The notes under the pieces: generated by a model | What the model saw: the letters and a program-made list of their open reading frames with translations, nothing else | What the model was told of the DNA's origin: nothing | The model's database searches: none | Shown: one piece after another, positions 1 to 6,496 of the stretch | How the letters are laid out: every line of letters begins with the position of its first letter | How positions within the stretch are numbered: the stretch's first letter is position 1 | Assembly: GCA_023437285.1 (NCBI GenBank) | Contig: JAEZGP010000103.1 | Location: 1 to 6,496 of the forward strand | DNA length: 6,496 nucleotides | From: Actinomycetes bacterium | GTDB taxonomy: Bacteria; Actinomycetota; Actinomycetes; Mycobacteriales; Micromonosporaceae | Direction of reading: 5' to 3' | Translations under genes and position numbers: made by a program

Positions 1-1
1 C

Positions 2-1102
2 CTCGTCGCGGCCGCCCCGACCCACGCCCCCCGCGACGCCGACCGGCGCGGCGCGCTGCGCTTGGACCACCCGGCTTACGTCATCTACACCTCCGGGTCC
101 ACCGGGCGGCCCAAGGGCGTGGTCGTCACCCACCGGGGAATGGCGAACTTCTCCGCCGCCGAGATTGAGCACTACGCGGTGCGACCGGGCGACCGGGTGC
201 TGCAGCTGTCGTCGCCCAGCTTCGACGCGTCGGTGCTCGAACTGTGCATGTCGCTGCCGGCCGGCGCGGCGTTGGTCGTACCGGCGCCGGGCGTACTGCT
301 CGGCGACGACCTCGTGCGTGCTTTAGCCGACGGTCGAATCACCCACGCGCTGATCCCGCCGGCCGCCCTGGCCACTATGGACGGTGATGTGCGGTTGCCG
401 GACTTCGGCACCGTCATCGTCGGCGGCGAGGCGTGCCCGGCCGAACTCGTGCGCGACTGGGCCCCCGGCCGCCGCTTCATCAACTCGTACGGCCCGACGG
501 AGTGCACGGTCGTGGCGACGTGGTCCGATCCGCTCACCGCCGCCGGTGCGGCCCCGCCGATCGGTCGACCTCTCCCGCACACGCGGGCGTACGTGCTCGA
601 CAACGCGCTGCGCCCGGTGACCGATGGGGCGGTGGGCGAGCTGTTCGTCGCCGGGATCGGGCTGGCCCGCGGCTACCTGAACCGGCCGGGGCTGACCGCG
701 CAACGCTTCGTCGCCGACCCGTACGGCCCGCCGGGGTCGCGCATGTACCGCACGGGTGACCTGGTTTGCCAGCGCCCCGACGGCCAACTGGAGTACCGGG
801 GCCGGGTCGACCATCAGGTGCAGATCCGCGGGTTCCGGGTCGAGCCGGGCGAGGTCGAGACGGCGCTCGCCGCGCATCCGGCCGTCCGGCAGGTTGCGGT
901 GGTCGGCCGCGCGGAGCCCGACGGTACGGGCACCCGACTGATCGGGTACGTCGTGCCCGCTCCGGGAGGCAGCGCCCCGACCGGCGCGCAACTTCGCGCG
1001 TTCCTCGCCGACACGCTGCCCGACCACCTCATCCCGGCGGCGTTCGTCACGCTGGCGGCCCTGCCGGTCACCCCGAACGGCAAGCTGGACCGCCGCGCCC
1101 TA
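2..1102 (+). other. Adenylation domain A1, N-terminally cut by the window; pocket code DALLIGSVVK
   Basis: This domain selects one amino acid and activates it with ATP for transfer to T1. Visible motifs in order: A3 [11 protein letters not shown] (86-118), A4 FDAS (221-232), A5 NSYGPTE (482-502), A6 around [12 protein letters not shown] (near 664-699), A7 YRTGD, A8 around [16 protein letters not shown], and A10 with the catalytic lysine in NGKLDR (Lys361, codon at 1082). A1 and A2 lie upstream. Aligned by eye to gramicidin synthetase GrsA, the ten pocket residues are D75, A76, L79, L117, I139, G141, S162, V170, V171 and K361. A one-residue shift between positions 239 and 299 makes the fourth (L117) least secure. 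Asp at position one implies an ordinary alpha-amino acid, and the rest of the pocket is small and hydrophobic. I do not recall an exact match, so the substrate is left open; an aliphatic or aromatic neutral residue is the likeliest guess. Confidence 0.95.
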
Positions 1103-4100
1103 CCGGAGCCGGACCCGGCCGCCGACGAGGGAGGCCCCGCGCGCGTCGCCCCCCGTACGGACGCCGAGGCGGTGCTCGCCCGCATCTGGGCCGAGGCGCT
1201 GCGCGTGGGCGACGTCGGCGTGGCGGACGACTTCTTCGCGTCGGGCGGCGACTCCATCAGCGCGTTCCGGGCGGTGGCCAGGGCGCGCGAGGCGTTCGGC
1301 GTGCCGCTGTCCAACCGGAGCATCTTCGACGCCCCGACCGTGGCCGAATTCGCGACCCTCGTCGCCGACGCACCGGGGCCGGGTCACGCCGCGCCGCCCG
1401 CTGGCGAGGCCGGGCCCGCCGACGAGGTTGTCGGTACGGACGCCGCTGGAGACGCGGACGCCGTGGATGCCGGGCTGGTCAGTGCGCCGCGCACGCACGT
1501 GTCCGGCCGGGGTGAGGCGGTGGCGCTGTCGCCGGCGCAGCGGCGGCTGTGGGTGCTCAACGACCTGACCGCCGGCGACGCCGAGTACAACACCGGCGTG
1601 GCCGTGCGCCTGGCCGGCGCGCTCGACGCCGGGGTGCTGCGGGGCGCGCTCGACGCTCTCGTGGCGCGCCACGAGGCGCTGCGCACCACCTTCGACACCG
1701 TCGACGGGGAGCCGGCCCAGATCATCTCAGCGCGGGGCGACATTCCACTGCGGACGGTGGACGTGTGCGACGACGTCGACGCCGTGCTCGAAGAGGAGCT
1801 GCGCCGGCCCTTCGACCTGCGGCGCGGGCCGCTGACTAGGGCCCTGCTGGTGCGGACGGGTCCCGCCGAGCACGTGCTGCTCATCAGCCAGCACCACATC
1901 ATCACCGACGGTTGGTCGGTGCGGGTCCTCATCGACGAGCTGGCCGACCTGTACGCCGGGCAGCGCCCCGCCGCGCCGGCCGTGCGGTACGCCGACTACG
2001 CGGCGTGGGCACGCGAGCAGGCCAGCCCTGACGCGCTCGCGCCGCACGTGGCGTACTGGCGCGACCGGTTGGCCGGCCTGCAACCGCTGGACCTGCCCAC
2101 CGACCGCCCCCGGCCGCCGGTACGCACGACGGCCGGCGCCGCCGTGCGCCGCGAGCTGCCGGCGCCGCTGGTGCGCTCGCTTGTCGACGTCGGCCGCTCC
2201 CGCCGGGCCACGCTGTTCATGACCCTCACCGCGGCGGTGCAGCTGCTGCTGGCCCTCCACACCGGCCAGACCGACGTGGCGGTCGGCACCGTCACCTCGG
2301 GTCGCGGGCGGCCCGACCTCGACGGCGTACTGGGTTTCTTCATCAACACGATCGTGCTGCGGTCCACCGTGGACCAGGAGGGCGACTTCGGCGCGCTGCT
2401 CGACCAGGTGCGCGGCACGGTGTTGGCGGCGTTCGAGCACGACGCGGTGCCGTTCGACCGGCTCGTCGAGGAACTGCAGCCCGAACGCGACCCCAGCCGG
2501 ACCCCGCTGGTGCAGGCGCTGGTGGTGCTCCAGGAGGAGCTGACCCGCACGCGCGAGCGCGGCGGGCTCACGTTCAGCGGGTACGACCTGCCCCGGCCGG
2601 CGGCGCGGTTCGACGTCGTCGTCGAGTTCGCCCACCGGGGCGACGGGCTGGACCTCGTCATCGAGTACAACACCGACCTGTGGCGCGAGCAGACCGTCGC
2701 GCGGCTGGCCGATCGGCTCACCGCGCTGCTCCACCAGGTCAGCGCACAACCGGACGAGCGCCTCGCCCACCAGCCGCTGGTGTCCGACCCAGAACTGAGC
2801 GACCTGCTCGTCGGCCGCAACGACACCGCCGTCGATGTGCCCGCCACCGTGCTGCCGGCCGTCTTCGAGGCGCGCGCGGCGGCCCAGCCGCACGCCCCGG
2901 CGGTGCGGCACGGCGAGACCGTGCTGACGTACGGCGAACTCAACGCGCGGGCCAACCGGCTGGCCCGCCAGCTCGTCGCGCGCGGGGCCGGGCCGGAACG
3001 CTTCGTGGCCATCTCGTTGCCGCGCACCCCAAACCTCATCGTGGCGCTGCTCGGGGTGCTCAAGGCGGGAGCGGCGTACCTGCCGATCGACCCGGCTTAC
3101 CCGGCCGAGCGGATCGGCTTCATGCTCGCCGACGCGCGGCCCGCGCTGCTGGTGATCGACGGCGAGGTGGCCGCACGGCTGCCGGAGACGCCGACCGTGC
3201 CGCGCCTGGCCCTCGACGCCTGGGCGGCCGACACCGGCGACCTCACCGACGTGGGCACGGTTGACACCGGGGCCGGCGCGGACACCCGCGACCGCGTCGG
3301 CGCGGGCGCGACCGGCGACCTGACCGATGCCGACCGGGTGGCGCCGTTGCGTCCCGACCACCCGGCGTACGTGATCTACACGTCGGGCTCGACCGGCAGG
3401 CCCAAGGGTGTCGTGGTCGCCCATCGGGGGGCGGTGCAGCTGGCCGCCTGGGCGGCCGACGCCTTCGGCCCACGCGGACTGTCCGACGTGATCGCGTCGA
3501 CGTCGCTGAACTTCGACGTGTCCGTGTTCGAGATCTTTTGCCCGCTGCTCAACGGGGGCGCCATCGAACTGGTCGCGGACGTGCTCGCGCTGGCCCAGCC
3601 GCGCTCCGAGCCGCGACGGGCGAGCCTGCTCAGCGCCGTACCGTCCGCCCTGGCCCCGGTGCTCGCCGGGGGCCTGCGCGAGGTGACCGCCTCGGAGGTG
3701 GTGCTCGCCGGCGAGGCGCTGGCCCCGCGTACCGTCGAGCAGATCCGCGCGGCGCTGCCAGACGCCCGGATCGCCAACATCTACGGCCCCACCGAGGCCA
3801 CCGTCTACGCCACCGCCTGGTACCGCGACGAGGCCGACCCGGCCGACCTGGCCCCGCCGATCGGCCGTCCGATCGCCAACACCCGGGTGTACGTGCTGGA
3901 CCGCTGGCTGCGGCCCGTCCCGGCCGGGGTACGCGGGGAGCTGTACCTGGGCGGGCCGCGCCTGGCCCGCGGTTACCTCAACCGGCCGGGGCTGACCGCC
4001 GGGCGGTTCGTCGCCGACCCGTTCGCCGGGCCCGGCGCGCGGATGTACCGCACCGGCGACGTGGTGCGCTGGAGCGCCGATGGGCACCTGGAATACCTGG

Positions 4101-6496
4101 GCCGCACCGACCACCAGGTGAAGCTGCGCGGGTTCCGGATCGAACTCGGCGAGGTCGAGGCCGCCCTGCTGCGCCACGACGCGGTGGCCGAGGCCGTCGC
4201 CGTGGTCCGCGCCGACCAGGGCCACGACCGGCTCGTCGCGTACGTCGTGCCGGCCGGGGTCGCCCCGGACCCGGTCGACCTGCGCGACTTCCTCGCCGCG
4301 TCGCTGCCCGGCTACCTGGTGCCCGCGGCCGTCGTGACGCTTCAGCGGCTGCCGCTCAACCCGAACGGCAAGCTCGACCGGGGGGCCCTGCCGGCCCCGG
4401 ATCTGGCCGCGGCCGCCGGGTACGTGGCCCCGCGCGACGACGCGGAGCGGGTGCTCGCCGACGTGTGGGAGCAGGTGCTGGGCGCCGGGCGGGTGGGGGC
4501 CGACGACAACTTCTTCGAGCTGGGCGGCGACTCGATCCTCAGCATCGAGGTGGTGTCCCGGGCCCGCGCCGCCGGCCTCGCCCTCACCTCGCGGGACGTG
4601 TTCACCCACCAGACGGTCGCGGCGCTGGCGCGGCACGCCACGCCGGTCGCGGCCCAGGGCGCGGGCGAGCAGGGGGCGGTCACCGGAGCGGCGCCGCTCA
4701 CGCCCGTACAACATTGGTTTTTGGATTCTGCGCCGGCGCGGCCGGGGTACTTCGCGCAGCACCTGACGGTCGAACTCGACCCGCGGGCCGACTCGGCCGC
4801 GCTGGCCGCGGCGCTGGCCGGGGTCGTGGCGCACCACGACGCGCTGCGCATGCGGTTCACCCGCGACGCGCGCGGCTGGCGGCAGGACAACGCGGCCGAC
4901 GAGACGGCCGAGCTGCTCACCGAGGCCGACGCGGTCGACCTGGACACCGCGGCCGACCGGGAGGCCGCGCGGCTGGACGTGGCCAGCGGGCCGCTGCTGC
5001 GGGCGGTGCGGGTGCGCGGCGACGGCGCCGGTCCGGACACGCTGCTGCTGATCGTTCACCACCTCGTCGTCGACGGGGTGTCCTGGCGCATCCTGCTGGC
5101 CGATCTCGAACGCGCCTACGAGCAGGTCGCGCGCGGCGAACCGGTGGCGCTGGGGGACAAGACGACGTCGTTTCGGGACTGGGCCCGCCGGCTCGCCGAG
5201 CACACCGGCGACGGCGGCTTCGACGCGCAGGCGCCGTACTGGACGACGCGGGCCGCCGCGCCGGCCGATTCGGTGCCGTCAGACCCGGTGTCGGCCACCC
5301 GGTCGGTGACCGTGCGGCTGGACGCCGAACGCACCCGCGCACTGTTGCAGGACGTGCCCGGCGCGTACCGCACGCAGGTCAACGACGCGCTGCTCGCCGC
5401 GCTGGGCCGCGCGCTGGGCGGCGGCGCGGTGCGCGTCGACGTCGAAGGGCACGGCCGCGAGGAGATCCTGCCCGGCGTCGACCTGTCCCGGACGGTGGGC
5501 TGGTTCACGGCCATCTACCCGGTCGCCCTCGACGTGCCCGGCGGCGACTGGGGCACGGCGCTCAAGTCGGTCAAGGAACAGCTGCGGGCCGTGCCCGATA
5601 AGGGCATCGGGTACGGCGCGCTGCGCTACCTCGCCAGCGTCGCGATGCCCGACGCGGCGACGGTGTCGTTCAACTACCTGGGCCAGCTCGACGGGCTCAC
5701 GACCGGCGGCGTGCTGCGCGGCGTGCGCGGCGAGCTGGCGCTGGCCGAGGACCCGGCCGCGCCGCGCCGGCACGCCCTCGACGTCATCGCCCGGGTCACC
5801 GGGGGCCAGCTGGAGCTGCTGTTCGAGTACTCGCCGTCGGCCCACGACGACGAGTCGGTGCGCGGCGTCGCCGACGCCATGCTCGCCGCACTGGCCGGCA
5901 TCGTCGAGCACTGCGCGGCACCGGGGGCCGGCGGGCGTACCCCGTCGGACTTCCCGCTCGTCGACCTCGACCAGGCCGAGGTCGACCGGGTCGCCGGCGA
6001 CGGGCGTGCCGTGGCCGACATCCTGCCGCTCACCCCGATGCAGGCCGGCATGGTCTTCCACGCGCTCGCCCAGGCCGACCAGGGCGTCTACGTCGAGCAG
6101 GCCACGTTCGTGCTGGACGGCGTCGCCGACACCGACCTGCTCGCCCGGGCGTGGCAGGCGGCCGTGGACGCCATCGCCGAACTGCGCGGCCGGGTCGTCT
6201 GGCAGGGCGTGCGCGAGCCGGTGCTCGTGCTCGACCGCGCCGCGCGGCTGCCCGTCACGACGCTGGACTGGTCGCACCGCCCGCCCGCCGAACGCGACAC
6301 CGCCCTGGCGCAGCTGCTCGCCGACGACCGCGCACGCGGCCTCGACCTCGCCGCGGCGCCGCTGGCGCGCGTCACCCTCATCGCCCTGCCGGACCAGGCG
6401 GTACGGGTGATCTGGACGTTCCATCACGTGCTGCTCGACGGCTGGAGCGTGTTCGAGGTCCTGGGTGAGGTGTTCACCCGGCACGCTGCGCTGACC
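2..6496 (+). CDS. Non-ribosomal peptide synthetase, internal fragment (A-T-C-A-T-E-C), open at both ends
   Basis: This is a multimodular assembly-line enzyme that activates amino acids as adenylates, loads them on phosphopantetheine arms and joins them into a peptide in the cytoplasm. One frame runs unbroken for 2165 codons, and family motifs appear in that same frame from base 77 to base 6445, so there is no frameshift. Visible order by residue: A1 (1-367), T1 (387-454), C (505-922), A2 (954-1463), T2 (1479-1545), E (1564-1973), C (2005-2165, cut). The catalytic motifs of the complete domains look intact: two HHxxxDG motifs in C domains, one in E, and two carrier serines. Neither the start codon nor the stop is in the window, so the number of modules, the first residue and the release domain are unknown. 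No MbtH-like or tailoring gene can be seen. The family call is near certain; the product is not known. Confidence 0.98.
323..325 (+). promoter_or_regulatory. In-frame TTA leucine codon (candidate bldA-dependent checkpoint)
   Basis: Codon 108 of the fragment is TTA, in the synthetase frame within domain A1. I noticed no other in-frame TTA in the 2165 codons, where leucine is nearly always CTG or CTC. In Streptomyces and relatives TTA is read by the scarce, developmentally controlled bldA tRNA and is enriched in secondary-metabolite genes. Control of this gene by bldA is an inference and depends on the host being such an actinomycete. The neighbouring codons (CGT, GCT, GGT, CGA) are also less GC-biased than the rest. 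Confidence 0.55.
1160..1363 (+). other. Peptidyl carrier domain T1 (PCP) with a GGDSI core
   Basis: This domain carries the A1-activated amino acid, or the growing chain, as a thioester on phosphopantetheine. The core reads [12 protein letters not shown], and the modified serine is Ser418 (codon at 1253). Helix 1 ([12 protein letters not shown]) and the C-terminal helix ([14 protein letters not shown]) fit the family, as does the length of about 68 residues. The core is odd for its place. GGDSI is the form usually seen in carriers before epimerization domains, while carriers before condensation domains usually have GGHSL. Here a condensation domain follows after a long linker and no epimerization domain lies between. 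The domain looks functional; what the core type means is open. Confidence 0.95.
1364..1513 (+). other. Extended low-complexity T1-C linker (50 residues)
   Basis: Residues 455-504 join carrier T1 to the condensation domain. They are dominated by Ala, Gly, Asp, Glu and Pro, with short runs such as GDADAVDAG, and show no recognisable fold or motif. The frame is the same on both sides. From experience such linkers are about half this length, so it looks expanded. No leftover motif of an epimerization domain (HHxxxDG, EGHGRE or NYLGQ types) is present. Confidence 0.7.
1514..2767 (+). other. Condensation domain, complete, LCL-like
   Basis: This domain forms the peptide bond between the acyl group on T1 (donor) and the amino acid on T2 (acceptor). 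All seven core motifs are visible: C1 [10 protein letters not shown] (1529-1558), C2 RHEALRTTF (1667-1693), C3 HHIITDGWS (1892-1918) with catalytic His632, C4 RYADYAAW (1985-2008), C5 [11 protein letters not shown] (2330-2362), C6 [11 protein letters not shown] (from 2432) and C7 [16 protein letters not shown] (2486-2533). The length, about 418 residues, is normal. The opening and the RHEALRTTF motif resemble domains that take an L-configured donor. There is no second N-terminal histidine motif of the kind that marks dual epimerization/condensation domains. The LCL call is by eye; a DCL assignment cannot be excluded without a phylogeny. Confidence 0.95.
2861..4390 (+). other. Adenylation domain A2, complete; pocket code DVFSVAIVYK
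   Basis: This domain activates the amino acid added by the second visible module and loads it on T2. Motifs A1 to A10 are all present: LTYGELN (2924-2944), [11 protein letters not shown] (3059-3091), [11 protein letters not shown] (3377-3409), FDVS (3512-3523), [10 protein letters not shown] (3776-3805), [12 protein letters not shown] (near 3964-3999), YRTGD (4046-4060), [20 protein letters not shown] (from 4100) and NGKLDR with catalytic Lys1457 (codon at 4370). Pocket residues by eye against GrsA: D1172, V1173, F1176, S1211, V1234, A1236, I1260, V1268, Y1269, K1457. The substrate is not assigned. The DVFS start loosely recalls codes I associate with piperazic acid domains, but that is unchecked memory and the end of the code differs. 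The A2-A3 loop is about 27 residues longer than in GrsA and contains direct repeats. Confidence 0.96.
3233..3328 (+). repeat. Direct repeats bounding an expanded loop between motifs A2 and A3
   Basis: The peptide TGDLTD occurs at 3233-3250 and again at 3311-3328, a spacing of 78 bases or 26 codons. At DNA level the two copies differ at only two of 18 positions. Between them, GACACC recurs at 3230, 3263 and 3281, and GAGA followed by D or T occurs twice. The stretch from the end of motif A2 to motif A3 is 95 residues here against 68 in GrsA, so the surplus nearly equals one repeat period. This fits an in-frame duplication that later diverged, in a surface loop where it should be tolerated. Confidence 0.65.
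4436..4636 (+). other. Peptidyl carrier domain T2 (PCP), E-type core
   Basis: This domain holds the A2 amino acid and then the extended chain, first for condensation and then for epimerization. The core is [13 protein letters not shown], with the phosphopantetheine serine at Ser1511 (codon at 4532). The helices [13 protein letters not shown] and [15 protein letters not shown] frame it, and the length of about 67 residues is normal. The GGDSI form is the one expected for a carrier working with the epimerization domain directly downstream, in contrast with T1, which has the same core without such a partner. Confidence 0.96.
4691..5920 (+). other. Epimerization domain, complete (L to D at the module 2 residue)
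   Basis: This domain equilibrates the alpha-carbon of the T2-bound peptidyl residue so that a D-residue can be passed on. Signature motifs in order: E1 [11 protein letters not shown] (4694-4726), E2 [13 protein letters not shown] (from 5057; catalytic His1687), E4 VEGHGREE (5441-5464; catalytic Glu1815), E5 [12 protein letters not shown] (5489-5524), E6 around [15 protein letters not shown] (5573-5617) and E7 FNYLGQ (5669-5686). Both catalytic residues known for the family are present and the length of about 410 residues is normal, so activity is expected. It sits between T2 and a condensation domain of the type that normally takes a D-residue. The start of the domain has an unusually AT-rich run of rare codons. 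Confidence 0.97.
4706..4729 (+). other. AT-rich rare-codon patch at the start of the epimerization domain
   Basis: Eight codons in a row (GTA CAA CAT TGG TTT TTG GAT TCT) contain only 8 G or C out of 24 bases, while the surrounding gene is extremely GC-rich and prefers CAG, CAC, TTC, CTG and GAC. The encoded motif, VQHWFLDS, is the ordinary conserved E1 motif, so the protein is unchanged. It could be a translational pause at the T-E boundary, a recombination seam or chance drift; the sequence does not decide. Confidence 0.6.
6014..6496 (+). other. Condensation domain, N-terminal third, DCL-like, cut by the window end
   Basis: This domain should take the D-configured chain from T2 and join it to the next amino acid, whose module lies beyond the window. 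The opening [17 protein letters not shown] (from 6017) is the form typical of condensation domains after an epimerization domain. The C3 motif HHVLLDGWS (6422-6448) is intact, with catalytic His2142. The C2 region is unusual: where relatives have a motif like RHPxLRTAF, this one reads AIAELRGRV (6170-6196), so the usual Arg-His pair is missing. A linker of about 31 residues (5921-6013) separates it from the E domain. Motifs C4 to C7 are outside the window. Confidence 0.92.

Noticed and set aside
1364..1513. A hidden or decayed epimerization domain between T1 and C
   Set aside because: The space is only 50 residues against about 410 for a whole domain, and none of the E motifs is recognisable. 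Only the idea of past loss remains, recorded as a finding.
1514..1700. A dual epimerization/condensation domain after T1
   Set aside because: The extra N-terminal histidine motif that marks dual domains is absent. Only the usual HHIITDG motif at 1892 is present.
3536..3541. Possible frameshift near the TTT-TGC codons in domain A2
   Set aside because: The frame is the same before and after, and [13 protein letters not shown] reads straight through the A4 region. The TTT codon is only a rare synonymous choice.
1727..5203. A minus-strand open frame of 1158 codons
   Set aside because: It lies antisense to motif-complete NRPS domains and its translation is Arg/Gly/His/Val-rich with no recognisable domain. 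In very GC-rich genes the strong bias at third positions removes stops from the opposite strand, which explains the long frame.
3538..5601. A plus-strand open frame of 687 codons in another frame
   Set aside because: It is an Arg/Ala/Gly/Pro-rich out-of-frame reading of domains A2, T2 and E. The synthetase frame carries every motif here without interruption.
5279..6484. A minus-strand open frame of 401 codons
   Set aside because: It is antisense to the E and last C domains, has low-complexity composition and shows no family motif. It is a composition artefact.
1..6496. CRISPR arrays, tRNA or rRNA genes, insertion sequences, promoters or terminators
   Set aside because: The whole window is one coding frame filled with NRPS domains. 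I saw no regular repeat-spacer array, RNA gene, transposase or terminal inverted repeat, and there is no intergenic DNA for a promoter or terminator.

Overview
The window lies wholly inside one plus-strand gene for a modular non-ribosomal peptide synthetase (NRPS). One frame, with codons starting at position 2, stays open for 2165 codons to the last base. It shows neither start nor stop, so both ends of the protein lie outside the window. The extreme GC richness, with almost every third codon position G or C, points to a high-GC actinomycete (Streptomyces, Micromonospora or Actinoplanes-like). The genus cannot be fixed from this stretch. There is no intergenic DNA, and I see no RNA gene, promoter, terminator, insertion sequence or CRISPR.

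Layout: (1) 2-1102, adenylation domain A1, cut at its N-terminus before motif A3; (2) 1160-1363, carrier domain T1; (3) 1364-1513, a long Ala/Asp/Gly-rich linker; (4) 1514-2767, a complete condensation domain; (5) 2861-4390, complete adenylation domain A2 with an extra loop; (6) 4436-4636, carrier domain T2; (7) 4691-5920, a complete epimerization domain; (8) 6014-6496, the first third of another condensation domain. The order is [A-T]-[C-A-T-E]-[C...]. Domain numbers count only what is visible.

Working model: A1 loads its amino acid on T1. The first C domain joins the T1-bound residue or chain to the A2 amino acid on T2. E converts the new residue to the D form, and the last C domain, which resembles the type that follows E, passes the chain on to a module beyond the window. 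The pocket codes read by eye are DALLIGSVVK (A1) and DVFSVAIVYK (A2). I cannot assign either firmly to a substrate, so the peptide product is unknown.

Points worth a second look: T1 has the GGDSI core usual for carriers before an E domain, yet no E follows; the T1-C linker is long; the A2 loop carries about 27 extra residues flanked by direct repeats 78 bases apart; one in-frame TTA codon suggests bldA-dependent translation; an AT-rich, rare-codon patch lies at the start of the E domain; and the last C domain has a degenerate C2 motif. I see no new kind of biological system. It is a conventional NRPS with some lineage-specific oddities.
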